A stretch of DNA of 34,568 nt from Clostridia bacterium (lineage in GTDB: Bacteria; Bacillota; Clostridia; Christensenellales; Borkfalkiaceae). The stretch covers positions 1 to 34,568 of the forward strand of contig JAFYWI010000015.1 in assembly GCA_017558105.1 (NCBI GenBank), read 5' to 3'. The translations under genes were made by a program, and so were the position numbers. Numbering within the stretch: the stretch's first letter is position 1; the number at the start of each line of letters is the position of its first letter. A model generated the notes under the pieces. That model was not told the origin of the DNA. It saw nothing but the letters and a program-made list of their open reading frames with translations, and ran no database searches. This document shows, piece after piece, positions 15,830 through 24,604 of the stretch.

Positions 15830-18211
15830 TTAATTTAATTTTATTATTGTTACGCCATTTTCGCCTTCACCATACTTTCCACGCCTAAATTCTAAAACGT
15901 TTTTGCATTTTGAAAGGTATCCTCTAATACATTTTAATAATGCACCCGTACCAACCCCGTGAATAATTTTAATTTCTTCTAAGTTGTTTAATATTGCCTC
16001 TGAAATAAATTGTTCAATGTCTGAAATTGCTTCTAAAGTTGTTTTACCCAACACGTTAATTTCTGATTTAGGTAAATAGGTTAAGTTAGATTTATATATT
16101 TTTACGTCATTTTCTGTTTTTTTAGGTTGTTTTAACGGCTTATCATCTTCAATAGAAGTAAAAATTTCATTAAATTTAACTAAGAATTTAACGTTTCCAA
16201 TAAATACTTCGGCTTCTTCTTTTTCTTGTTTAATTTTACCTAATACGCCGTAAGAATTAACTTTCTTAACGTAAACCTTATTACCTGTTTTAATGTTTTT
16301 CTTTTCAATAGGTTTTAGTTCTAAAGGTTGGTTTACGTCGTATGCTAGGCTTTTACTATTTCTTAACCTATTTCTTAGTTCACCAGCCTTAAATAATTCT
16401 TTACTTTCTAAACCAACCCTATTAAGAATTGATTTTAGTTCTTCAATAATTTCTTCGGCTTCTTCTAATTTATCTTCAACAATACGTTTAACTTCTTGTT
16501 TAGCATTTTGGTTAATTTTTTCTCTTTCTTTTTCTATTTTTTCGCGTTCTAAAGAAATTTTGTTTAGTTCTTCTTGCTTTTTATTGTTGATTTCCGTTTG
16601 TTTTTTAATTAGTTCTTCATTTTCTCTAATACTAATTTCGGCTTTTTTTATAATATTAACAAACTCTATTTTTTCAGTAGATAAGTAAGATATAGCCTTA
16701 TTAACAATTTCATTGTCAAACCCAAGCGATTTTGCTATTTCAATCGCGTTAGAATTTCCCGGAATACCAACGTTTAATTTATATAACGGCTTAAAAGAAA
16801 CTGGGTCGAATTCCATAGAGCCATTTTCAATTTTATCGTTATTAATAGCAAACTCTTTTAGCCTTGTATAATGTGTTGTAAAAATTCCAAAACAATTTGT
16901 TTTTAAAAATTTTTCAATTGTAGCAAGGGCAATAGAACTTCCTTCATCTGGGTCAGTCCCCGCACCAATTTCGTCAATCAACACTAAAGATTTTTCATCA
17001 ATGCTATCTAAAATACTTTTAATGTTTAATATGTGAGAAGAAAAAGTAGAAAGATTTTGTTCAATGCTTTGTTCATCACCAATGTCGCAGAATACTCCGT
17101 TAAAAACAGAAACAGTGCTATCTTCTTGGGCTGGAATATATAAACCACTCATAGCCATTAAAGAAATTAGCCCAACAAGTTTCATAGTAACCGTTTTACC
17201 ACCGGTATTTGGCCCAGAAAGAAGTAAAATATTAAAATCTTTACCAATACAAACGTCAATAGGAACAACTTTTTCTTTGTTTATAAGTGGGTGTTTACCC
17301 TTTTTAACGTCTATAACGCCGTTATCAACTAAATTTGGTTTAGTATTTTTATTACCAAAAGAATAAAATGCTTTTGCAAAAGAAAGGTCTATTTCACCAA
17401 TAATTTCTGCATTATTTTTAATATCTTCACTAACTAAGGCAACTCTGTTAGATAATTCTGCTAAAATTTTATTAATTTCGTTTGCTTCATCAAGCATTGC
17501 CCTTTTTAGTTCATTATTTAATTCAATAATAACGTCTGGCTCAATAAAAACGGTTGCACCAGATGCAGACTGGTCGTGAATAAAGCCTTTAACTTGGCTT
17601 CTAAACTCGCTTTTAACGGGAATAACGTATCTGTCGTGGCGCATTGTAACAACGCTATCTTGCATATATTTTTCTGGATTGCCACGCATATAAGAATTAA
17701 GTTTTTCTCTTATTTTAGCATTTAGAGAACGAATACTTCTTCTAATTGAATAAAGTTTTGGAGTAGCATGGTCGTTAATTTCATCTTCTGAAATAATAAC
17801 CCTTGCAATTTCTTCTTCTAAATCTGTACAAAGAACTAAATTACTTGCTAATTCGTCTAGAATTTTTATAGATGGTTCACTAACTGCAGAAATTGAATTT
17901 TTTAATAATTTTGCACTTTTTAAGTTAGATAAAACCCTTAAAAATTCTGCGTTTATTAACGTTCCACCCTTATTCACCCTTGTTAGTTCTTCGCTAACGT
18001 CGTCAAAGTAATAAACGCCACCAACGTTAAAAGTAAAAAGTAATTTATACGCTTCTTCCGTCTTTTTAAGCAAAAAGTCTGCATCTAAAAAATTAGATGC
18101 AGGCATCGTATTTAAAATAAGTTGTTTAGTTTTTTCTAAAACAGCATATTTACTTACTTCGGCTAGAATTTTATCGTATTCTAAAATCTTTAACGTTTTT
18201 GGTAAAATCAT
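15830..18211 (-). CDS. mutS2: MutS2 (ABC ATPase with Smr domain)
   Basis: 793 residues. An N-terminal core and clamp (MRHDRYVIPVKSEF, GFIHDQSASGATVFIEP) precede the MutS-type ATPase: Walker A SGPNTGGKT with its G at about 333, Walker B SLVLIDEIGAGTDPDEGSS, switch FTTHYTRLKEF. A long Glu/Lys-rich coiled coil (about 510-600), a KOW-like stretch (KTGNKVYVKK) and a C-terminal Smr domain (IIHGVGTGALLKCIRGYL) follow. It lacks the mismatch-reading domain, so it is not a repair MutS. Work on Bacillus MutS2 links it to rescue of collided ribosomes, and on other homologues to restraining recombination. The usual LDLRG motif at the start of Smr reads INVLG here. It starts 3 bases after pheT. Confidence 0.95.
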   Translation of the reverse strand: MILPKTLKILEYDKILAEVSKYAVLEKTKQLILNTMPASNFLDADFLLKKTEEAYKLLFTFNVGGVYYFDDVSEELTRVNKGGTLINAEFLRVLSNLKSAKLLKNSISAVSEPSIKILDELASNLVLCTDLEEEIARVIISEDEINDHATPKLYSIRRSIRSLNAKIREKLNSYMRGNPEKYMQDSVVTMRHDRYVIPVKSEFRSQVKGFIHDQSASGATVFIEPDVIIELNNELKRAMLDEANEINKILAELSNRVALVSEDIKNNAEIIGEIDLSFAKAFYSFGNKNTKPNLVDNGVIDVKKGKHPLINKEKVVPIDVCIGKDFNILLLSGPNTGGKTVTMKLVGLISLMAMSGLYIPAQEDSTVSVFNGVFCDIGDEQSIEQNLSTFSSHILNIKSILDSIDEKSLVLIDEIGAGTDPDEGSSIALATIEKFLKTNCFGIFTTHYTRLKEFAINNDKIENGSMEFDPVSFKPLYKLNVGIPGNSNAIEIAKSLGFDNEIVNKAISYLSTEKIEFVNIIKKAEISIRENEELIKKQTEINNKKQEELNKISLEREKIEKEREKINQNAKQEVKRIVEDKLEEAEEIIEELKSILNRVGLESKELFKAGELRNRLRNSKSLAYDVNQPLELKPIEKKNIKTGNKVYVKKVNSYGVLGKIKQEKEEAEVFIGNVKFLVKFNEIFTSIEDDKPLKQPKKTENDVKIYKSNLTYLPKSEINVLGKTTLEAISDIEQFISEAILNNLEEIKIIHGVGTGALLKCIRGYLSKCKNVLEFRRGKYGEGENGVTIIKLN

Positions 18212-18214
18212 AAA

Positions 18215-20617
18215 TTATCTTCTTTCCGCGTTAAATTTTTCTAATAAAAGCTTTCTAATTTCTTCCATAACACTATCTACTTCTTCAACAGATAGAGTTC
18301 TTTCTGCATTTACAAACACAAAATTAAACGCCATACTCTTTTTGCCTTCACCAACTTGCGCGCCTTCGTAAATATCAAATAATTTAATACTTTCAAGGTT
18401 AGCAAAGTTTTGTTCTGAAATTGCAGAAATAATATCTCCACATAAAACGTTCTTATCTATTAAAATAGCAAGGTCACGTTCAATTTGTGGGAATTTAGAA
18501 ACGCTTTTAACTAAAATTTTATCGTTAAAATACTTTGTTAGTTCTTCATAGAAAATTTCACCTGCAAAAATTGGTTTATCGGAATTTAATTCATCGCAAA
18601 TAGATGGTAAAATTTGACCAAAATAGCCAACTATTGCCCCGTTTACAATAATATCTGCACATCTTGTTGGGTGCATGCATTTTGTAGTACTTGGCTTATA
18701 TTCTACCTTACAACCATTACAGAAATTATCTAAAATACCTTCTACAACACCTTTTATTGTAAAGAAATTTTCTTCTGCACCAAAGGTTGCAAAAGATAGT
18801 GCTAAACTTTCAGTTGGTAAATCGCTTTCAGATTCTCTTGTATCTTTATAAACCTTTGCAAGTTCAAAAATTCTACCATCGTAGTTTTTTCTGTTAACGT
18901 TAGAACAAGCAATTCTTACAACAGATGGTAAAAGTGTTGTTCTCATAACAGATAAATCTTCGCCAAGAGGGTTAATAATCTTAATAAATTTATGTTCTTT
19001 ACAAGTTTTATCTATCTTAAACATATCGTATTCTTTTTCAGACACGAAAGAATAAGTAATAATTTCGTTAAAACCATAACCAACAAGTAAATTCTTAATG
19101 TTTTCTATTGAATTTTGTTGGTCGTTTCTGCCACCGTTAGTAATAGAACAAGTTTTTAATAAAGAAGATTTAATGTGGTCGTAACCATATTCTCTAATAA
19201 TTTCTTCTGCAATATCTGGGTAGCTTTCAATATCTTCTCTATAAGCAGGAATTTTAATAGAAATATTGTTACCGTCTACGTTTACTTCAAAATTTAATCT
19301 TTCTAAATAGTTAACGATATTTTCAACTGGTACGTCAATTCCTAAAACCCCATTAATCTTATCTATAGTTGTGTTAATATAGTTTTCATTAACCATATAT
19401 TCATATAAATCGTAATTATCGAAAGCAATTTTGCCACAACCTAACGTATAAATTAAGTTTAACGCGCGTTGCATACCAATTTCTGTTGTGTAAGAATCAA
19501 CGCCTTTTTCAAACCTTGAAGAAGAATCGGAACGTTGACCAAGTGCTTTAGAAGTTTTTCTAATGTTATCTCTAACAAATTTTGCAGATTCAAACACAAT
19601 ATCAACAGTATCGTCTTTAATGCCACTATTTAATCCACCCATAATACCTGCTAATGCAATTGGTTTAACAGCATCGCAAATAACAAGGTTTTCTTTATTT
19701 AGTGCAAATTCTTTTTCATCTAAGGTAATAATTTTTTCGTTTTCATATGCACGTCTAATAACAATATTGTTTCTTTCTAAATCTTTTAAGTCAAAAGCGT
19801 GCATTGGTTGCCCAATTTCAAGCAAAACGTAGTTAGTAATATCTACTATGTTATTTATTGAACGAATTCCCATTCTAAACAATCTTCTTTTTAGCCATAA
19901 TGGTGAACTTTCAATTTTAACGTCTTTAACAAGATGAGAAATATATCTTGGGCATAAATCATAAGCTAAATTATTTACGTTTATAGTTGCCGTTGTAGAT
20001 ACATCAAAATCTTTTGCATAAGATAAATCTGGCATTTTTAGTGGTAAATCTAATACTGCGCTAACTTCTCTTGCAATACCTAAAATCGATTGACAATCAG
20101 GGCGATTTGCCGTTACGTTTATGTCAAACATAACGTCTTCTAATTCTAATAACTTTTTAACTTCTTCACCCAATGGTAATTCTTCTTTAAAAATTAAAAT
20201 TCCATTTACTCCAGCGCCTTCATACCAGTCGTCGTTAATGCCTAATTCTTCGCCAGAACAGAACATACCAAAAGATTTAACGCCTCTAATTTCGCCGTTA
20301 GAAATTGTTTCGTTATTAAATAAAGTTGCACCGTCTAACGCAACTGGGACTATTGCACCTTCAAAAATATTTTTTGCATTAGTTATAATTTGAAGTTTAC
20401 CATAACTACCTGCATTAACTTGACAAACAGAAAGTTTATCTGCATTAGGGTGTTTTTCTATTTTTTCTATTTTACAAGTAACGATTTTGTTAATATTACT
20501 TGCAATATAATCCATACCTTCAACTTCAAAACCACAAGAGAATAATTTATCTTTTAATTCTTCTGCCGTGCAGTTTATATCTACGTATTCTTTTAACCAA
20601 GATAGTGGTGCTTTCAT
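18215..20617 (-). CDS. pheT: Phenylalanine-tRNA ligase beta subunit
   Basis: 800 residues, full length. Domains in order: N-terminal MKAPLSWLKEYVDI, EMAP-like tRNA-binding domain (about 40-150, with EKIEKHPNADKLSVCQV), B3/B4 editing domain (NIVDITNYVLLEIGQPMHAF), B5 domain, catalytic-like core, and the C-terminal anticodon-binding FDX-ACB domain (VSKFPQIERDLAILIDKNV). It forms the alpha2-beta2 enzyme with PheS and hydrolyses mischarged Tyr-tRNA(Phe). A near-perfect AGGAGG lies in the end of pheS, two bases separate the genes, and both are under the T-box leader upstream. Confidence 0.98.
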   Translation of the reverse strand: MKAPLSWLKEYVDINCTAEELKDKLFSCGFEVEGMDYIASNINKIVTCKIEKIEKHPNADKLSVCQVNAGSYGKLQIITNAKNIFEGAIVPVALDGATLFNNETISNGEIRGVKSFGMFCSGEELGINDDWYEGAGVNGILIFKEELPLGEEVKKLLELEDVMFDINVTANRPDCQSILGIAREVSAVLDLPLKMPDLSYAKDFDVSTTATINVNNLAYDLCPRYISHLVKDVKIESSPLWLKRRLFRMGIRSINNIVDITNYVLLEIGQPMHAFDLKDLERNNIVIRRAYENEKIITLDEKEFALNKENLVICDAVKPIALAGIMGGLNSGIKDDTVDIVFESAKFVRDNIRKTSKALGQRSDSSSRFEKGVDSYTTEIGMQRALNLIYTLGCGKIAFDNYDLYEYMVNENYINTTIDKINGVLGIDVPVENIVNYLERLNFEVNVDGNNISIKIPAYREDIESYPDIAEEIIREYGYDHIKSSLLKTCSITNGGRNDQQNSIENIKNLLVGYGFNEIITYSFVSEKEYDMFKIDKTCKEHKFIKIINPLGEDLSVMRTTLLPSVVRIACSNVNRKNYDGRIFELAKVYKDTRESESDLPTESLALSFATFGAEENFFTIKGVVEGILDNFCNGCKVEYKPSTTKCMHPTRCADIIVNGAIVGYFGQILPSICDELNSDKPIFAGEIFYEELTKYFNDKILVKSVSKFPQIERDLAILIDKNVLCGDIISAISEQNFANLESIKLFDIYEGAQVGEGKKSMAFNFVFVNAERTLSVEEVDSVMEEIRKLLLEKFNAERR

Positions 20618-20619
20618 AC

Positions 20620-21645
20620 TTATTTCCTCCTGTTGAATTGACTTAAAAACTTAATATTGTTTTCAAATAAAGTTCTAATGTCTGAAATTCCGTATTTAAT
20701 CATAGTAATTCTTTCAATACCCAAGCCAAATGCTAAGCCAGAGTATACTTCACTATCAATACCACTCATTTCTAAAACTTTTTTATTAACTACGCCTGCG
20801 CCTAAAATTTCTATCCAGCCAGTACCTTTACATAAACTACAACCTTTTCCGTGACATTTGCAACAAGTTACGTCTACTTCAACGCTTGGTTCTGTAAATG
20901 GAAAATAAGATGGACGGAACCTTGTTTTAGTTTCGCTATTAAAAATAATTCTAACAAATTCGTCTAAAAGACCTTTAAGGTCGCACAAAGAAACACCTTT
21001 ATCTACAACCAAGCCTTCAATTTGGTGGAACATTGGAGAGTGAGATGCATCGTCATCTGCCCTATAAACTCTACCAGGACTTAAAATTTTAATTGGTGGT
21101 GCCTTTTTTTCCATAGTTCTAACTTGACCTGGAGAAGTGTGTGGACGAAGTAAAACGTTTTCGCTAAAATAAAAAGTATCTTGCATATCTCTTGCAGGAT
21201 GGTCTTTTGGTATATTTAGTGCTTGGAAACAATAGTAATCGCTGTCGATTTCTGGGCCTTCAAAAATTTCAAAGCCCATACCACAGAAAGCTTCTAAAAT
21301 TTGGTTTTTAACTATGTTTAACGGATGTAAACTACCAGATTTTTGTTTAACACCTGGTAAAGTAATATCTACCCTTTCCTTTTCAAATTTTTCAAAAGTT
21401 TCTTTTTCAACTAAAACCTTTTCTTTTTCATCAAAATAAGAAGCAATTTCTTCTTTAAGTTGGTTAACAACCTTACCAAACTCTGCCCTTTGTTCTGCCG
21501 GAATATCTTTCATCCCACGAAGAAGCCCTGTAACAAGCCCGTTTTTACCAACGAAGGTTGTTTTAAGGTCGTATAATTCTTTTGTAGAACTAACTTTTTC
21601 AAGTTCTAACTTTGCTTTTTCCCTTAAATTGTTAATCTCTTGCAT
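20620..21645 (-). CDS. pheS: Phenylalanine-tRNA ligase alpha subunit
   Basis: 341 residues from the chosen ATG. An N-terminal coiled coil (about 1-90) is followed by the class II catalytic core: motif 2 region RPHTSPGQVRTM...PGRVYRAD, FHQIEGLVVD, and the final AFGLGIERITMIKYGI (motif 3). CCKCHGKGCSLCKGTGW is an extra zinc-finger-like loop seen in many Clostridial PheS proteins. An in-frame TTG 12 bases earlier would put the GGAGGG ribosome site inside the gene, so the ATG at 21645, 5 bases after GGAGG, is preferred. Expression is controlled by the T-box leader at 21662-21900. Confidence 0.97.
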   Translation of the reverse strand: MQEINNLREKAKLELEKVSSTKELYDLKTTFVGKNGLVTGLLRGMKDIPAEQRAEFGKVVNQLKEEIASYFDEKEKVLVEKETFEKFEKERVDITLPGVKQKSGSLHPLNIVKNQILEAFCGMGFEIFEGPEIDSDYYCFQALNIPKDHPARDMQDTFYFSENVLLRPHTSPGQVRTMEKKAPPIKILSPGRVYRADDDASHSPMFHQIEGLVVDKGVSLCDLKGLLDEFVRIIFNSETKTRFRPSYFPFTEPSVEVDVTCCKCHGKGCSLCKGTGWIEILGAGVVNKKVLEMSGIDSEVYSGLAFGLGIERITMIKYGISDIRTLFENNIKFLSQFNRRK

Positions 21646-21661
21646 AATGCCCTCCAAAAAA

Positions 21662-21900
21662 ATAAAACGCCCTATAAAAATAGGGCGTTAAAAACGCGGT
21701 ACCACCTAATTTATCTGTTAAAACAGACCTTATTTGTTCTTTAACGGGAACTAACCGTTGCGCATTACTTGGGTTTACCCTTTCCTCGCAAGACTCCAAA
21801 GTGAATAATAATACCATTTAATTAAAAACCTTTCAGCCTATGAGTTTTTATCTCTTTAAAAAACATTGTATTATCTGTCTTTATCAACGCCAATTAAGTT
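21662..21900 (-). promoter_or_regulatory. T-box riboswitch (Phe) controlling pheS-pheT
   Basis: The 13-base T-box core AGGTGGTACCGCG is intact (21695-21707, minus strand), followed at once by a terminator hairpin (AACGCCCTAT pairing with ATAGGGCGTT, 21666-21689) and a T-rich run before the pheS ribosome site. The leader of about 240 bases upstream is the right length for stem I. A TTC triplet followed by A (21803-21805) is a reasonable specifier for phenylalanine, consistent with the gene controlled. Uncharged tRNA(Phe) would stabilise the antiterminator. Specifier placement is by eye and less sure than the T-box core. Confidence 0.93.
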
Positions 21901-21906
21901 AAAAAA

Positions 21907-21935
21907 ATTATAACTTATATATACTTTTTTGTCAA
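21907..21935 (-). promoter_or_regulatory. Consensus sigma-A promoter of the pheST T-box leader
   Basis: On the minus strand TTGACA (21930-21935), 17 bases, TATAAT (21907-21912): a perfect consensus. Transcription should start near 21900. It is placed right behind the yunB stop. Confidence 0.88.
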
Positions 21936-21939
21936 GCAA

Positions 21940-22611
21940 TTAATTGAAAAGATTTCCTTTTAAATAAAACTCTGGCACTTTACCCACCAAAACTACTTCG
22001 CTAACTAAAATGCTATTGTTATATTCTATTTCCTTTCTTTCTAACGGAATTTCCACAACAACAATACATTTTATGTTTATATAAATTGAATGCAAAGTTT
22101 GGTTTATTCCAATTGATTCAAAATTAGAACTAAACGTACACGTTACTGAAGACACGTTTAACGAGTTAAAATTTACTTCTACACCATAACCAGAAAATAT
22201 ATTTAAGCCTAAAAAAGACAAAAGTGGAATAGGAATTCCCTTTCTTAACTTACTTTCTAAAATTTTAGCAGTTTCTTTTTCTACTTTTTTGTTTATAGAG
22301 TTAATTTTAAGTGCATTTGCACTCATTAAAGAAATATCGCCATTATTATTTTTTTCAATAGTAATTAAATCTGCATAATTTAAGTTATTATCTAACGCAA
22401 TTAAAGTTCCTTCGTTTACAGATTGCGTTGCATATGCATAAGAATAATCGTAGCAAATAGTAAAAATCTGTTTAGTTATTACGAATTTATAAAATATAAA
22501 AAAAAGAGAAATACAAGCAACAATTATAATTAAAATTATTACTTTTTTATTTCCCTTTTTACTTTTTTTATTTTTACTTTTCCAAATTTTATGATTATAA
22601 CATTCTATCAT
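21940..22611 (-). CDS. yunB: Sporulation protein YunB
   Basis: 223 residues. A Lys-rich start (KSKNKKSKKGNKK) and one membrane helix (about 24-43) precede a large outside domain. The family's C-terminal half is clear: GIPIPLLSFLG, GVEVNFNSLNVSSVTCTFSS, GINQTLHSIYINIKCIVVVE and a final VVLVGKVPEFYL. In Bacillus YunB is made under sigma-E in the mother cell and is needed for full sporulation; its activity is unknown. Here it follows spoVAE by 19 bases, so spoVA transcripts from the forespore may include it. It also has TATAAT 6 bases before the ATG and no Shine-Dalgarno sequence, so a separate start is possible. No clear sigma-E promoter was found. Confidence 0.88.
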   Translation of the reverse strand: MIECYNHKIWKSKNKKSKKGNKKVIILIIIVACISLFFIFYKFVITKQIFTICYDYSYAYATQSVNEGTLIALDNNLNYADLITIEKNNNGDISLMSANALKINSINKKVEKETAKILESKLRKGIPIPLLSFLGLNIFSGYGVEVNFNSLNVSSVTCTFSSNFESIGINQTLHSIYINIKCIVVVEIPLERKEIEYNNSILVSEVVLVGKVPEFYLKGNLFN

Positions 22612-22630
22612 AAAATTATTATATTTTATA

Positions 22631-23008
22631 CTAATTCTTTTTAGACCTTGACTTAAATATTAAAGCAAAAATATAACCAAATACTATAGCAGATGCAATA
22701 CCCATCCCCGCAGCCGTTATACCGCCCGTTATAGCCTTAAAAAGCCCTTCTTTAGCACCTTCTATAGCGCCTTTAGCAAGAAGATAACCAAACCCAGAAA
22801 TTGGCACGGTTGCCCCAGCGCCAGCGAAATCTACAACGTATTGATATAACCCTACTGCTTGTAATAATACACCTGAAAGTAAAAAGTAAACCAATATTCT
22901 CCCCGCCGTAATTTTTGTGTAATTTATTAATAATTGCGCTAGTGTACAAATTGCTCCACCAACAACAAAAACCTTAAATAACATAAATAAAATTTCTAAA
23001 ACTCCCAT
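22631..23008 (-). CDS. spoVAE: Stage V sporulation protein AE (SpoVAE, short form)
   Basis: 125 residues, nearly all hydrophobic, with four predicted membrane segments. MGVLEILFMLFKVFVVGGAI and the central GATVPISGFGYLLAKGAIEG are typical of SpoVAEb. It belongs to the SpoVA channel complex that moves dipicolinic acid into the forespore and out during germination. Its ATG follows the spoVAD stop directly, with GTGGAG as ribosome site. It shares the VPISGFG motif with SpoVAC, its paralogue two genes upstream. Confidence 0.94.
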   Translation of the reverse strand: MGVLEILFMLFKVFVVGGAICTLAQLLINYTKITAGRILVYFLLSGVLLQAVGLYQYVVDFAGAGATVPISGFGYLLAKGAIEGAKEGLFKAITGGITAAGMGIASAIVFGYIFALIFKSRSKKN

Positions 23009-23995
23009 TTAACACTCCACTTCAACAAGATGCGCTATTCCTGGTATAGTTTCGTTTTGTTGGCTAGAAACTGAAGATAACAACGCCCCAGTAGAAACCA
23101 ATAAAATTCTGTTTAATTTTTTTAACTTTAATTTATTATAAAAATAAGAACAAAACACTAATGAACTACAACCTGCGCCACTTCCACCTTGAAACTCATC
23201 TTCTTTAATATTATAAATAAGCTCACCACAATCGACGTGTTGTTTTTGTATATCAAAACCTTTTTCCCAAAGTAAATCTTTTAATAACCTAGAACCAAAA
23301 GCACCTAAATCACCAGTAATAATAAGGTCGTAATCTTTTGGCGAAGTATTGGTTTCTATAAAATGCGTCTTTATTACGTCCATAGCGCAAGGCGCCATTG
23401 CCGCACACATATTATTCGTATCACTTACACCATAATCTATAATTTTACCAATAGTTGCACCAACAATTTTTGGTCCGTTACCCTTATTAGAAAGTACTAA
23501 AGCGCCAGCGCCAGTAACCGTCCATTGAGATAATGGTGGTCTTGTACAACCCAATTCTAAAGGATATCTATATTGCCTTTCTGCAGAAGAAAAATGGCTA
23601 CTAGTTGCACAAATAACGTTATTAAAATAACCACCATCTAAAAACGTTGCACCTAATATTAAAGATTCTGTAAAACTTGCACATGCATTATAAACACCCA
23701 AAAAACCAATATTAAAATTTCTTGCTGAAAAGGTTGATGCAATTATTTGGTTAAGTAAATCACCAGAAATAATAGCGTTTATATCTTCTTCTTTAATTTT
23801 AGAAAATTCAAGTGCTTGTTTTATAGACGTATATAACATTTTTGTTTCGGCTTTTTCAAACGTTTTTTCGCCAAAAGTATCGTCTTTAGAAACGTAATCT
23901 ATATATTTTCCTACTTCACCTAAACCTTCTTTTGGACCAGACGTTGTACCTGTTGCCACAATAACAGGTTTATTTTTAAAACTAATAGTTCTCAT
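23009..23995 (-). CDS. spoVAD: Stage V sporulation protein AD (SpoVAD)
   Basis: 328 residues with a thiolase-like fold. Visible family marks: KPVIVATGTTSGPKEGLGEV near the start, GFLGVYNACASFTESLILGA, TSSHFSSAERQYRYPLELG, PPLSQWTVTGAGALVLS, and IITGDLGAFGSRLLKDL. In Bacillus SpoVAD binds dipicolinic acid directly and is needed for its uptake. The start ATG shares its A with the spoVAC stop. Length and all main blocks are normal. Confidence 0.97.
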   Translation of the reverse strand: MRTISFKNKPVIVATGTTSGPKEGLGEVGKYIDYVSKDDTFGEKTFEKAETKMLYTSIKQALEFSKIKEEDINAIISGDLLNQIIASTFSARNFNIGFLGVYNACASFTESLILGATFLDGGYFNNVICATSSHFSSAERQYRYPLELGCTRPPLSQWTVTGAGALVLSNKGNGPKIVGATIGKIIDYGVSDTNNMCAAMAPCAMDVIKTHFIETNTSPKDYDLIITGDLGAFGSRLLKDLLWEKGFDIQKQHVDCGELIYNIKEDEFQGGSGAGCSSLVFCSYFYNKLKLKKLNRILLVSTGALLSSVSSQQNETIPGIAHLVEVEC

Positions 23996-24456
23996 TAAAA
24001 AATTAAATACCCCACGAAATAAATTAATCCAACTAAAACACTGCTAGCAACTCCAAAAACAATAATTGGCCCTGCTATAACGAACATTTTTGCCGCTAAA
24101 CCATAAATATAGCCTTCTGTTTTGAACTCCATAGCCGGAGAAACAACAGAATTTGCAAACCCAGTTATAGGAACAATAGAGCCACCACCAGCATATTTAC
24201 CAATTCTATCGTAAACGCCAAGCCCAGTTAATAAAGAGCCTAAAAAAATCATTATCATAGAAACAAAGCCAGAAAGTTCATCCCCTTTTAGCCCTAAACC
24301 AAATTCTAATAAATATCTAAAGCCTTGCCCAATACAACAAATTACTCCACCTACCCAAAAAGCACGCAAAAGTGACCTTTTTTCTTTAGTTTTTGGTGAA
24401 TTATAGTGAACGTAGGTTAAATAGTTTTGGTTAATAAAATTTTGGCTATTTTTCAT
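23995..24456 (-). CDS. spoVAC: Stage V sporulation protein AC (SpoVAC)
   Basis: 153 residues with four or five predicted membrane segments. A soluble N-terminus (about 1-28) leads into RAFWVGGVICCIGQGFRYLL, and GGSIVPITGFANSVVSPAME is the conserved loop of the family. Bacillus SpoVAC acts as a mechanosensitive channel in spore germination. The ribosome site AAAGGA lies about 9 bases before the ATG. It is the first recognised spoVA gene here; spoVAA and spoVAB are missing, as in many Clostridia that keep only C, D and E. Confidence 0.96.
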   Translation of the reverse strand: MKNSQNFINQNYLTYVHYNSPKTKEKRSLLRAFWVGGVICCIGQGFRYLLEFGLGLKGDELSGFVSMIMIFLGSLLTGLGVYDRIGKYAGGGSIVPITGFANSVVSPAMEFKTEGYIYGLAAKMFVIAGPIIVFGVASSVLVGLIYFVGYLIF

Positions 24457-24544
24457 TTCTACTATCCTTTTTATTAAAATCTTTAAATAAAATTTCTTTC
24501 TCGTCTATATTTTTTAATTCTGTATAGGTTTGAATTTTTCTCAT
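24446..24544 (-). CDS. Possible 32-residue leader peptide before spoVAC
   Basis: A short frame beginning MRKIQTYTELKNIDEKEILF, very charged, overlapping the spoVAC start by 11 bases. It has no Shine-Dalgarno sequence. Its ATG lies 5 bases after the -10 box of the sigma-G-type promoter, about where the mRNA would begin, so it could only be translated as a leaderless start. It may be a coupling peptide for spoVAC or simply a chance frame. I lean slightly towards chance. Confidence 0.3.
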   Translation of the reverse strand: MRKIQTYTELKNIDEKEILFKDFNKKDSRNEK

Positions 24545-24549
24545 AAAAT

Positions 24550-24578
24550 TATTATGATTAAAAAATTTTTTTATATAC
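24550..24578 (-). promoter_or_regulatory. Sigma-G-type promoter of the spoVA operon
   Basis: On the minus strand GTATA (24574-24578), 17 bases, CATAATA (24550-24556). This fits the Bacillus sigma-G pattern GNATR-N17/18-CATNNTA. SpoVA is a sigma-G target in Bacillus, and the site lies between the sigF terminator and spoVAC, as expected. Confidence 0.7.
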
Positions 24579-24604
24579 AAAAAAAACGGCTAAAATTTTA
24601 GCCG
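24579..24604 (-). terminator. Terminator of spoIIA operon, overlapping the sigF stop codon
   Basis: CGGCTAAAATTTTAGCCG (24587-24604) is a perfect palindrome followed on the minus strand by eight T. The sigF stop TAG lies inside the stem, so the last four codons of the gene encode part of the terminator. Confidence 0.85.
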
